From positions 1-13,956 of the forward strand of contig CAVJHK010000045.1 of assembly GCA_963649295.1 (NCBI GenBank): a DNA stretch of 13,956 nt, in the 5' to 3' direction. The notes beneath the pieces were generated by a model that worked only from the letters and a program-made list of their open reading frames with translations, ran no database searches and was not told the origin of the DNA. The DNA comes from RGIG3528 sp963649295 (GTDB lineage Bacteria > Bacillota > Clostridia > Lachnospirales > Lachnospiraceae). Below, piece by piece: positions 6,589-13,876 of the stretch; the first letter of the stretch is position 1; every line of letters begins with the position of its first letter. The position numbers were made by a program, and so were the translations under genes.

Positions 6589-7613
6589 TGAAAAAGACAC
6601 TTAAAAAAGCAATTACATTATTCCTTGCACTTTCACTTATTCTTGCATTTGCGGGATGCGGTAATTCCGAATCCGGCAAAAAAACATACAAGGTCGGCAT
6701 ATGCAATTATGTTGACGACGCTTCGTTAAACCAGATTGTCGAGAACATTGAATCCACTTTAAAGACATATGAGTCGGACGATGTAACAATCGAAATTCTT
6801 TATCAGAACTGCAACGCAGATTCGAATGTACTCAATCAGATCATTCAAAATTTCATTTCGCAAAACGTTGATCTCATGGTAGGTGTTGCAACGCCTGTTG
6901 CAATGGCAATGCAGGCGGCAACGGAAGACAATAAGATCCCCGTTGTCTTTGCGGCGGTTTCGGATCCGGTTTCGGCAGGTGTTGTTGAATCACTTGCGGC
7001 ACCCGGCGCAAATATCACGGGAACATCGGATTACCTTGATACGGCATCGATTTTCAATCTTATGTTTGCGGCCAATCCCGCGATTAAGACGGTCGGTCTT
7101 CTTTATGACGCCGGTCAGGATTCGTCAACAACGGCAATCAAAGAAGCAAAGGAATATCTTTCGGCAAAGGGCGTAAACTATAAGGAATATACGGGAACAA
7201 ACGTATCGGAAGTAATGATTGCAGCAGATGCACTTGTTACGGATAAGGTTGATGCAGTGTTTACACCGAGCGACAACACGATCATGCAATCAGAGCTTTC
7301 GATTTACGAAAAGCTTGCGGAAGCAAAGATTCCTCATTATACAGGCGCTGATTCGTTTGCGCTTAACGGCGCATTTCTCGGCTACGGCGTTGACTATATC
7401 AACCTTGGCAAGGAAACGGCAGAAATGATAAAGGAAATCCTGATCGACGGCAAATCCCCCGCATCTGTACCCGTTCGCACGTTTGACAACGGCACCGCAA
7501 CAATCAACACAGAAACCTGCGCAAAAATCGGCTTTGATCTTGAAACAATCAAAACAACATTTGCACCGCTTTGCACAAGCGTAAAGGAAATACAGACCGC
7601 AGAAAATTTCTGA
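6588..7613 (+). CDS. trpX: ABC transporter substrate-binding lipoprotein, predicted tryptophan importer TrpX
   Basis: This 341-residue extracytoplasmic solute-binding protein belongs to the ABC_sub_bind family (PF04392). The N-terminus is a lipoprotein signal: two Lys residues, a hydrophobic stretch, then a lipobox ending FAGC, so Cys24 is lipidated and tethers the protein to the membrane. Typical family segments include YKVGICNYVDD, LMVGVATPVAMAMQ, PVVFAAVSDPVSAGVV, PGANITGTSDYLD, KTVGLLYD and DAVFTPSDNTIM. GGAG lies 7 nt before the ATG. It is the first gene of a three-gene ABC import operon behind a Trp-specific T-box. Trp as ligand is inferred from that leader and from published comparative-genomic prediction of trpXYZ, not from binding-site residues. 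Annotations of this family often give no substrate. Confidence 0.87.
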   Translation: MKKTLKKAITLFLALSLILAFAGCGNSESGKKTYKVGICNYVDDASLNQIVENIESTLKTYESDDVTIEILYQNCNADSNVLNQIIQNFISQNVDLMVGVATPVAMAMQAATEDNKIPVVFAAVSDPVSAGVVESLAAPGANITGTSDYLDTASIFNLMFAANPAIKTVGLLYDAGQDSSTTAIKEAKEYLSAKGVNYKEYTGTNVSEVMIAADALVTDKVDAVFTPSDNTIMQSELSIYEKLAEAKIPHYTGADSFALNGAFLGYGVDYINLGKETAEMIKEILIDGKSPASVPVRTFDNGTATINTETCAKIGFDLETIKTTFAPLCTSVKEIQTAENF

Positions 7614-7671
7614 TTGAAAGGTGATAAAAAACGACAGAACAATCGATAAAAACCAGATTATAAAATATTTT

Positions 7672-7700
7672 TTGACTTTATAACAAATTGATTTTATTAC
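7672..7700 (+). promoter_or_regulatory. Possible internal promoter between trpX and trpY
   Basis: TTGACT (7672-7677) is followed by a 17-bp spacer and TATTAC (7695-7700), a fair match to the housekeeping sigma consensus. It lies in an unusually long 108-nt gap inside the operon. It would give a leader of only about 14 nt before trpY, free of T-box control. AT-rich sequence makes chance matches common. Confidence 0.3.
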
Positions 7701-7721
7701 AAATTCCCCGGGAGACTTTAT

Positions 7722-8639
7722 ATGCTTGGATTATTTCAAACAACTATTGAACTTGGACTCATAAGCTCGCTTACGGTGCTTGCTTTGTTTTTAAGCTATA
7801 CAATGCTTAATGTATGTGATTTGTCGACTGACGGCTGTTTTACTCTCGGCGCATGCGTGGGCGCGATGGTTGCGCTTTCCGGACATCCCGTGCTTGCGAT
7901 TTTTGCGGCGGCGGGCGCAGGTATAATATCGGGCTTTGTTGTTTCGATACTTCAGACCAAAATGGGCATAGACAGCCTCCTTTCGGGAATTATCGTAAAT
8001 ACGGGACTTTATTCGATAAACATTGCGATTATGAAAAATTCCTCGCTTGTCAATTTAAACAAGTCGGAAACCGTATTCACAATTACGAAAAAACTTCTTC
8101 AAAATACATTTCTTGCCTCGTGGTATAAGACGATAGTCGCACTTATCTTTGTAATATTTGTGATCTTGTTTCTTTCACTCTTTTTAAAAACAAGGCTCGG
8201 ACTTGCGATAAGGGCAACGGGAAACAACGCGGCAATGGTTAAAGCGTCGTCTATAAATCCGGCCCTCACGACAATCATAGGACTTTGCATCGCAAATGCG
8301 TTTACGGCAATTTCCGGATGCCTCCTTGCCGCCCAGCAAAAATCCGCAAATATCGATATAGGAAGCGGAATGGTTACGGTTGCGCTTGCGTCACTTCTTA
8401 TCGGAAATGCGTTTATGGGAAAGGGCAGTATTACAAAACGTGCAATCGGCGCAGTGCTCGGCGCAATAATTTTTAGGGTTGTATATACAATCGCAATACG
8501 CTTTAATATGCCCGCATCGATGCTGAAGCTTGTTTCTTCCGTAATTGTAATTATTGCGATATCGGGGCCTTATTTAAAATCAAAATATCCGGTGCTGCTC
8601 AGAAAAATGTCTTTAAAAAAGGAGAATCGCAATGCTTGA
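7722..8639 (+). CDS. trpY: ABC transporter permease, predicted tryptophan importer TrpY
   Basis: The 305-residue product is very hydrophobic, with about eight or nine membrane segments. It resembles the LivH/RbsC-like permeases (BPD_transp_2) that accompany PF04392 binding proteins. It forms the membrane channel of the importer. Recognisable parts are the N-terminal NVCDLSTDGCFTLGACVGAM region, a DSLLSGIIVNTGLYSIN segment, GLAIRATGNNAAMV in the cytoplasmic loop that should contact the ATPase, and a C-terminal helix followed by a basic tail. GGGAG stands 7 nt before the ATG. The end overlaps the next gene by 8 nt, which points to coupled translation with the ATPase gene. The gap from trpX is 108 nt and may contain a weak promoter. 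Confidence 0.88.
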   Translation: MLGLFQTTIELGLISSLTVLALFLSYTMLNVCDLSTDGCFTLGACVGAMVALSGHPVLAIFAAAGAGIISGFVVSILQTKMGIDSLLSGIIVNTGLYSINIAIMKNSSLVNLNKSETVFTITKKLLQNTFLASWYKTIVALIFVIFVILFLSLFLKTRLGLAIRATGNNAAMVKASSINPALTTIIGLCIANAFTAISGCLLAAQQKSANIDIGSGMVTVALASLLIGNAFMGKGSITKRAIGAVLGAIIFRVVYTIAIRFNMPASMLKLVSSVIVIIAISGPYLKSKYPVLLRKMSLKKENRNA

Positions 8640-9420
8640 GCTTGTAAAAATATCAAAAACGTTTAATCCGGGGACAATAAATGAAAAGGTTGCGCTGCAT
8701 AACCTTTCGCTTACCATAAACGACGGCGATTTCATTACGATAATAGGCTCAAACGGAGCCGGAAAATCAACGCTTTTTAATGCGATTGCGGGATCCTTTA
8801 TTACGGACGCGGGCAGAATTTTGCTTGATAAGCGTGACATTACAATGCTTTCCGATCACAAGCGGGCAGCCTTTATCGGACGGCTTTTTCAGGATCCGAT
8901 GCTTGGATCGGCGCCCGGCATGACGATAGAGGAAAATCTTGCTCTTGCCGCCAAAACGGGTAAATGGCTGTCGGGAATTACCAAAGCCGAAAAGAAAAAT
9001 TTCAGAGAACGTCTTGAACTTTTAAATATGGGACTGGAAGACAGAATGAACCATCCGGTGGGGCTGTTGTCGGGCGGACAAAGGCAGGCGCTGACGCTTC
9101 TCATGGCAACATACAATCCGCCGAGAATTTTGCTTCTTGACGAGCATACGGCGGCACTTGATCCCGAAACCTCCGAAAAGGTTATCACTCTCACCAAAAA
9201 AATTGTGGAGGAAAACAGGCTCACGTGCCTAATGATTACGCACAATATGCAGCAGGCGCTTGAAATCGGAAACAGAATCATAATGATGGATTCGGGGCGC
9301 ATAATTTTTGATGCGGAAGGCACAGAAAAGAAGACACTCACAACGGACTTACTTCTTGCAAAATTTAAGGAAAATGCCGGAAAAGCGCTCATGAACGACA
9401 GAATTTTGCTGTCAGAATAA
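8632..9420 (+). CDS. trpZ: ABC transporter ATP-binding protein, predicted tryptophan importer TrpZ
   Basis: This 262-residue cytosolic ATPase drives the importer. Walker A is GSNGAGKST (39-47), the signature LSGGQRQ begins at 146, and Walker B is ILLLDE with D170 and catalytic E171. The DEHTAALDP D-loop is characteristic of the ATPase subtype found with PF04392 binding proteins. The switch His lies in MITHNMQQAL. GGAG lies 7 nt before the ATG, within the end of the permease gene, and the two genes overlap by 8 nt. No clear terminator follows the stop: the next hairpin-forming sequence is an 18-bp palindrome without a T-run, so some transcripts may read into the next unit. Confidence 0.93.
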   Translation: MLELVKISKTFNPGTINEKVALHNLSLTINDGDFITIIGSNGAGKSTLFNAIAGSFITDAGRILLDKRDITMLSDHKRAAFIGRLFQDPMLGSAPGMTIEENLALAAKTGKWLSGITKAEKKNFRERLELLNMGLEDRMNHPVGLLSGGQRQALTLLMATYNPPRILLLDEHTAALDPETSEKVITLTKKIVEENRLTCLMITHNMQQALEIGNRIIMMDSGRIIFDAEGTEKKTLTTDLLLAKFKENAGKALMNDRILLSE

Positions 9421-9446
9421 AAAAAACAAAAAAATTCAATTTAGTG

Positions 9447-9474
9447 TTGCATTATCACTTTAAAGTGATATAAT
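9447..9474 (+). promoter_or_regulatory. Promoter of the glycine riboswitch / symporter unit
   Basis: A perfect TATAAT (9469-9474) is preceded by a weak -35, TTGCAT (9447-9452), with a 16-bp spacer. Transcription should start near 9481, just before the first glycine aptamer. The spacer consists almost entirely of a perfect palindrome, and the weak -35 suggests the promoter may depend on a regulator. Confidence 0.65.
9453..9470. promoter_or_regulatory. Perfect 18-bp palindrome inside the promoter, candidate operator
   Basis: TATCACTTT is followed directly by its reverse complement AAAGTGATA. The palindrome fills the spacer and its last two bases are the first two of the TATAAT box, so a dimeric protein bound here would block RNA polymerase. 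It lacks a T-tract and a loop of normal size, so a terminator is unlikely. I do not recognise the regulator. Confidence 0.5.
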
Positions 9475-9667
9475 GGCACAGACAAGTCATATGACAAACA
9501 CAGGAGATGCTTTATAAAAGCAACCGAAGGAGTAACGCTCTCAGGTGCCGGAAACGGTGGGTACTGTGTTTTGATGACACTCCGGAGAAGTCCGAATAAG
9601 GATGCCGAAGGTGCAAGGCAAGGGACCCCTCGCTAATCTCTCAGGCAAAAGGACGGAGCATAAGCTT

Positions 9668-9698
9668 AAAGCGGTTAAAAACTGCTTTTTGTTATTTT
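9668..9698 (+). terminator. First terminator-like hairpin after the glycine aptamers
   Basis: AAAGCGGT (9668-9675) pairs with ACTGCTTT (9681-9688) through one G-T pair, with a TAAAA loop and a broken T-run (TTGTTATTTT) after it. It is weaker than the second hairpin and may be part of the switching platform. Confidence 0.5.
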
Positions 9699-9705
9699 GC
9701 TTACT

Positions 9706-9734
9706 GCGGAGTATATGTTTACTCCGTTTTTTTT
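9706..9734 (+). terminator. Main terminator of the glycine riboswitch
   Basis: CGGAGTA (9707-9713) pairs perfectly with TACTCCG (9720-9726) across a TATGTT loop, followed by eight T residues (9727-9734). It lies between the aptamers and the symporter gene and so can act as the regulated stop. Confidence 0.85.
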
Positions 9735-9819
9735 GTTATATTCGGAACTTTGCTCCCGTACGGCAAAAAAGCTTCGTGAGGAAGCATAAATACAAATTAT
9801 TCTTGGAGGAATATGAAAT

Positions 9820-11340
9820 ATGTGGGACAGCTTTATTGAAGGTGTGACAAAGGTAAACGATGTCGTAAACGGATGGGTGTGGGGATGGCCCGTAATTATC
9901 CTGATACTCGGCACGGGATTGCTGCTTACGATTAGACTCAGAGTGATGCAGGTAAGAAAGTTTAAGGAATCGATAAACGAGACGATTGTCCCGGTTATTA
10001 AGGGCACCGAAGGCAAGGACGGAAAGAAAAAGGACAAAAACCAGGTTTCGCAGTTTGAAGCCTTTTCTGCAGCAATTTCGGGTACGGTCGGAACCGGCAA
10101 CATCATAGGCGTTACATCGGCGATTCTTACCGGCGGACCGGGCGCGGTTGTATGGATGTGGATTTCCGCATTTTTCGGAATGATCACAAACTATGCCGAA
10201 AACGTGCTCGGACTTTATTACAGAAAAAAGAATAAGGACGGTAGCTTCTCGGGCGGTGCGTTTTATTATATCTCAAACGGAATTCATCAAAAGTGGCTCG
10301 GATATTTTGCGGCAGTATTCTGTATGGTTGCGGCAGTAGGAATGAGCGGAGTGCAGACAAACAAGATAACGGGAACTTATTCCTCGTTATTTGAAAATGA
10401 CACAATGACATTCAAAATCATTATCGGCTGCATAGTCGCAATTTGCACATGCGTGGTAATTATCGGCGGTATCAAGAGAATAGGAAGAATCGCTTCAATG
10501 CTTGTGCCTTTCATGTCACTTCTCTTTATTGTTATGTCGCTTATTATTATTTTTATGAACGTAACTGCAGTGCCCGAGACATTTAAGGTAATTTTTACAT
10601 CCATGTTTTCTACAAAGGCACTTACGGGCGGTGTAGGCGGATATGTTTTCTCGCAGATCATAAAGAAGGGAATGGCACGCGGCGTTTTTTCAAACGAAGC
10701 GGGTCTCGGTTCAAGCGTAATCGCACATTCGGCATCCGAAACAAGAGAGCCGGTAAAGCAGGGACTTTGGGGTATATTTGAGGTTTTCTTTGACACATTT
10801 GTAATTTGCACACTTACGGCACTTGTAATTCTTACGACAAATATCGGAAACGGAGCTTTTTATACGGCTGAGTTCGGAGCCAAAGCCAGCGATAGCGCCG
10901 TTGCACTCGGAGCATTTTCGTCAAATCTCGGTGCATTCGGAACAATCGCCTTTGCAATCATTCTTCCGTTATTTGCATTTACAACTATTCTCGCTTGGTC
11001 GTTCTACGGCGAAAAAGCTACGGAGTTTTGTTTCTCATGGCTTTCGGAGCGCGGACAGCAAATTGCCGTACTTGTTTTCAAGTGCCTTTATATCGTATTT
11101 ATAGTGGCAGCGGCTGTTATAAAATCAGACCTTGTTTGGGCACTTGACGATACGTTCAACGGCCTTATGGCTCTGCCGAACCTTGTTGCGGTTGTGCTTT
11201 TGAGCGGACAGCTTGTAAAAATCACAAAGAACTATTATGACAGAAAAAAAGGCGCAGATATCGAGCCCATGCTTTCGGCATATCCGGAACTTAATGCTGA
11301 ATTCAAAGAAGACTTAAAGCGTGGCAAAAATTATAATTAA
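9820..11340 (+). CDS. agcS: Sodium:alanine/glycine symporter (AgcS family)
   Basis: This 506-residue multi-pass membrane protein of the alanine or glycine:cation symporter family (LeuT fold) uses the sodium gradient to import glycine or alanine. Family segments visible are SAAISGTVGTGNIIGV (GTVGTG from residue 88), TGGPGAVVWMW, ITNYAENVLGLYYR, FSGGAFYYI, KGMARGVFSNEAGLGS and SFYGEKATEF. There are about eleven hydrophobic helices. Length is normal. GGAGGA ends at 9810, leaving 9-10 nt to the ATG, slightly long. An ATG at 9813 is out of frame and gives only an eight-codon peptide that overlaps the real start. The tandem glycine riboswitch ahead makes glycine the likely main substrate or signal. 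The gene is followed by a strong bidirectional terminator, so it is probably monocistronic. Confidence 0.95.
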   Translation: MWDSFIEGVTKVNDVVNGWVWGWPVIILILGTGLLLTIRLRVMQVRKFKESINETIVPVIKGTEGKDGKKKDKNQVSQFEAFSAAISGTVGTGNIIGVTSAILTGGPGAVVWMWISAFFGMITNYAENVLGLYYRKKNKDGSFSGGAFYYISNGIHQKWLGYFAAVFCMVAAVGMSGVQTNKITGTYSSLFENDTMTFKIIIGCIVAICTCVVIIGGIKRIGRIASMLVPFMSLLFIVMSLIIIFMNVTAVPETFKVIFTSMFSTKALTGGVGGYVFSQIIKKGMARGVFSNEAGLGSSVIAHSASETREPVKQGLWGIFEVFFDTFVICTLTALVILTTNIGNGAFYTAEFGAKASDSAVALGAFSSNLGAFGTIAFAIILPLFAFTTILAWSFYGEKATEFCFSWLSERGQQIAVLVFKCLYIVFIVAAAVIKSDLVWALDDTFNGLMALPNLVAVVLLSGQLVKITKNYYDRKKGADIEPMLSAYPELNAEFKEDLKRGKNYN

Positions 11341-11360
11341 AGCAAAAGTATAATCAAAAT

Positions 11361-11401
11361 AAAAAACTCCCTGTACCATAATCGGTACAGAGAGTTTTTT
11401 T
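11361..11401. terminator. Bidirectional terminator between agcS and glf
   Basis: AAAAAACTC-C-CTGTACC (11361-11377) pairs with GGTACAG-A-GAGTTTTTT (11384-11400) around an ATAATC loop, with one internal mismatch. The stem is flanked by an A-run on the left and a T-run on the right, so it can stop agcS transcripts on the plus strand and glf transcripts on the minus strand. Confidence 0.9.
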
Positions 11402-11427
11402 AATGCGAAAATTCAAAAATAACAGAC

Positions 11428-12534
11428 TTATATATTTTTTACTTTTTCCATTGCCACTTCGACTGTTTTGTCCATGTCAAAATATTTGTATTCCCCGAGA
11501 CGTCCGCCGAAAATTACGTCAGGTGTTTTTTCCGAAAGCACTTTGTATTTATTGTAGAGATTGCTGTTCTTTTCGTCGTTTACGGGATAGAAAGGCTCGT
11601 CGCCCGGCTTCCATTCGGAAGAATATTCGCGGGAGATTATTGTTTTTGGAATATCGTTTCCGTTTTCGTCCTTTCCGAATTCAAACCACTTGTGCTCGAT
11701 GATGCGCGTCCAGGGTGTTTCGCGGTCGGTATAATTTACTGCGGCATTTCCCTGGAAGTTCGGCATGTCAAGCGTTTCGTTTTTGAATGTTACAAGACGA
11801 TATTCGAGCGGACCGAATTCGTAATTAAAATATTCGTCGATAGGACCGGTATAAATGATTTTGTCTGCAAGATGAGTGAATGACTCTCGGTTTTCGAGAA
11901 AATTTGTATTTAATCTTACTTCGATGCCGGAAAGCATGTTTTCAATCATCTTTGTATATCCGCCGATGGGAATTCCCTGGTAAAGCGCGTTAAAATAGTT
12001 GTTGTCATAGGTGAGACGGACGGGAAGACGCTTTATGATGAATGCGGGCAGATCCTTGCAGTCGCGTCCCCATTGCTTTTCGGTATATCCTTTTACGAGA
12101 CGTTCGTAAATGTCGCGTCCGACAAGCGAAATTGCCTGTTCTTCAAGGTTTTTGGGAGTTCCTTTTATTTCTTTCTTTTGCTCCTCTATTTTTGCGGCGG
12201 CGTCTTTAGGTGTCGCAACACCCCACATCTTGTTGAAGGTGAACATATTAAAGGGCATCGAATAAATTTCACCCTTATAATTTGCAACGGGTGTGTTTGT
12301 AAAACGGTTAAATACGGTGAATTTGTTTAAAAAATCCCAAACAGGCTTGCTGTTCGTGTGAAAAATGTGAGCACCGTAAATGTGGACATTTATGCCTTCT
12401 TGGGTTTCGGTATAAATGTTTCCGGCAATGTGCGGACGCTTGTCGATCACAAGAACCTTTTTGCCCATATCTGTGAGAAGTCTTGCGCATGTTGCACCAT
12501 AAAGCCCCGCACCGACAATCAGATAATCGTACAT
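11428..12534 (-). CDS. glf: UDP-galactopyranose mutase
   Basis: This flavoenzyme interconverts UDP-galactopyranose and UDP-galactofuranose, the donor for galactofuranose in surface polysaccharides. The 368-residue product has the usual bacterial length. It shows the FAD-binding GAGLYGA (8-14) near the N-terminus followed by KKVLVIDKRPHIAGN, then YGAHIFHT, KGYTEKQWG, TRIIEHKWF, ISREYSSEW and the C-terminal GRLGEYKYFDMD, all hallmarks of the family. AGAGGGG stands 9 nt before the ATG. It is followed by the bidirectional terminator. The gene upstream on the same strand ends 63 nt away and the two may be cotranscribed. No galactofuranosyltransferase is in the window. The TagB/TagF-type gene at 5030-6151 is on the other strand and not in the same unit. 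Confidence 0.96.
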   Translation of the reverse strand: MYDYLIVGAGLYGATCARLLTDMGKKVLVIDKRPHIAGNIYTETQEGINVHIYGAHIFHTNSKPVWDFLNKFTVFNRFTNTPVANYKGEIYSMPFNMFTFNKMWGVATPKDAAAKIEEQKKEIKGTPKNLEEQAISLVGRDIYERLVKGYTEKQWGRDCKDLPAFIIKRLPVRLTYDNNYFNALYQGIPIGGYTKMIENMLSGIEVRLNTNFLENRESFTHLADKIIYTGPIDEYFNYEFGPLEYRLVTFKNETLDMPNFQGNAAVNYTDRETPWTRIIEHKWFEFGKDENGNDIPKTIISREYSSEWKPGDEPFYPVNDEKNSNLYNKYKVLSEKTPDVIFGGRLGEYKYFDMDKTVEVAMEKVKNI

Positions 12535-12597
12535 AATTTTTTTCCCCTCTTTTTTTAGTATTTTTTAAATATTGAAGTAAATGCTTTTGTTTCTCAT

Positions 12598-13752
12598 TTA
12601 TTCCGTAATTTCAATCAGATCGATTGTGCTGTCAAGATAATCCGACAAATCCTCTTCGGTTACATCACGGAGCTGCTTGTATACAAGTCTTGCGGATGCC
12701 CTGTATTCGGAATCGGAAAAAGGATCGGAGATTGAAAGATAGGTCTCTTTATTGTACCATGCCGTGCATGAGTCGTGCAATACTTCGAGTAAGGCAGCTT
12801 TTACAAATGAAGTTTCAAATAATTTTTCTTTTGCGTCTTTTACCAAATTTACGTTTTCTTCGTCCATCACATAGTCGTCTTCGGATTCGGTTTGCGGAAT
12901 CAAAGGCGCCGCATCGTTAAAAATAAAGCATAAGGCATATATTTCGGTATGAAGATTTGTTTTCTTTTCGTTTACTTTAAAAGAAGAAATGCTGTCATAA
13001 ACAAAGGAATTGAAAGAATTTCTTTGCTGTCCGATTTTATTTAAACGGGCCGCAGTGGTATATTTTTCGACATCACGATTTGCGTTATCGATAATTCCGG
13101 AAAGTGTTTCGTTTTTTGTTTCTGCCGTAAGAAAAAGTGCGGCATCCGCAGAGAAAGATATAAAGCATGAGTAAATCGGTGACAAAATCATAAAGAGCGA
13201 AAACATGAGGCTCACAACGGAAATAAGCGCAATCGACAATTTATCCCAGACGTTCGTTGAGTCATCGTCATCATCGTTATTACCGGCATTGCTGCAGTAA
13301 TTATTACGGTTATCGTTATTGTCGGATTCAAGTTCGCTATCCTTATTTTTTTCCTTTGAATCAAATTTCTTTTTTGAACTTACGGCAGCATGCTCACTTT
13401 TTGATTTTACGAAGTTTATCGCAATTTTCTTTGCAATCGAATGAATTACCGGATAAAGGATAAAATAAATCAAAAGGCAAAGAAACGAAAAAACAAAAGC
13501 AAACAGCATGTCGGTAAGAACAATATTATTTGTTATGTCCGCGGGGATCAAGGACATAATAACCGAAAGCCTGATATGAGACAGGGCAGAAGTGATTACG
13601 GGAGTAAGAACAAGTGCCGATATCCCCGCAATCACATTTGCGATAAGATATGCATATGTCGGCTTTTCGTCGGATTTGAAAGCGCTGACGACTTTTATGG
13701 CAATCAAAATCGCGGTCAATATAAGAATTGCAAGCTTGATAAGCTGATACAT
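12598..13752 (-). CDS. Unrecognised membrane protein with Asp/Asn-rich linker
   Basis: The 384-residue product has about four hydrophobic helices: residues 5-25, 33-57, 80-107 and 172-196. Between the third and fourth lies a Lys-rich then Asp/Asn-rich low-complexity linker (about 115-168, including NNDDDDD). A soluble, acidic C-terminal domain of nearly 190 residues follows, with an ESEDDYVMDEEN stretch and an acidic end. The N-terminal helices loosely recall CvpA-like proteins, but I see no firm match and assign no function. AGAGG lies 6 nt before the ATG, which sets the start. It sits directly downstream of the gene with the Asp-rich tail and 63 nt upstream of glf. A terminator hairpin separates it from the former. 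Confidence 0.8.
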   Translation of the reverse strand: MYQLIKLAILILTAILIAIKVVSAFKSDEKPTYAYLIANVIAGISALVLTPVITSALSHIRLSVIMSLIPADITNNIVLTDMLFAFVFSFLCLLIYFILYPVIHSIAKKIAINFVKSKSEHAAVSSKKKFDSKEKNKDSELESDNNDNRNNYCSNAGNNDDDDDSTNVWDKLSIALISVVSLMFSLFMILSPIYSCFISFSADAALFLTAETKNETLSGIIDNANRDVEKYTTAARLNKIGQQRNSFNSFVYDSISSFKVNEKKTNLHTEIYALCFIFNDAAPLIPQTESEDDYVMDEENVNLVKDAKEKLFETSFVKAALLEVLHDSCTAWYNKETYLSISDPFSDSEYRASARLVYKQLRDVTEEDLSDYLDSTIDLIEITE

Positions 13753-13785
13753 AGGTTTCCTCTGTTCTTATAGATTGTTATAAGT

Positions 13786-13830
13786 TATATAAAACAACCC
13801 CGTTTCTGTTAAACAAAACCTAAAACGGGG
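13786..13830 (-). terminator. Terminator of the Asp-tail gene, read on the minus strand
   Basis: On the minus strand CCCCGTTT pairs perfectly with AAACGGGG (plus coordinates 13823-13830 and 13798-13805) across a 17-nt loop, followed by the T-rich stretch TTGTTTTATAT. It lies 47 nt after the stop of the partial gene at the right edge and before the membrane protein gene. Confidence 0.75.
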
Positions 13831-13876
13831 CGTGAAAGTGTGTTAATGTGGCATGACGGGAAATCATGCGTGTATT
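13831..13876. other. Short spacer after the Asp-tail gene
   Basis: This 46-nt 3' untranslated stretch runs between the stop of the partial minus-strand gene and its terminator. I see no further signal in it. Confidence 0.4.

Larger units (their letters stand above)
9495..9734 (+). promoter_or_regulatory. Tandem glycine riboswitch with terminator platform
   Basis: Two glycine aptamers lie in a row. Aptamer 1 (about 9498-9569) has P1 ACACAG/CTGTGT, GGAGA (9503-9507), P2 TGCTTT-ATA-AAAGCA (9508-9522), then ACCGAAGGAGTAA and CTCTCAGGTGCC. Aptamer 2 (about 9578-9660) has P1 CTCCG (9580-9584) with CGGAG (9654-9658), GGAGA, P2 AGTCC/GGAT, GCCGAAGGTGCAA and CTCTCAGGCAAAAGGAC. A short linker joins them. 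These are the conserved blocks of the family, whose members bind glycine in the nascent RNA. The downstream gene is an amino-acid symporter. The second P1 strand CGGAG is repeated in the terminator stem, so P1 and the terminator can share a pairing partner. Confidence 0.92.

Noticed and set aside
9453..9474. The 18-bp palindrome as a terminator for trpZ.
   Set aside because: It would need a tight turn with no loop, is not followed by a T-run, and coincides with a perfect -10 box.
9813..9839. Short out-of-frame reading frame of eight codons overlapping the agcS start.
   Set aside because: Its ATG lies only 3 nt after the GGAGG site, too close for efficient initiation. I see no coding signal or leader-peptide composition in it.
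9602..9847. Open frame of 81 codons across the glycine riboswitch.
   Set aside because: It lies inside the conserved aptamer and terminator sequence, has no ribosome binding site of note, and runs over the symporter start.
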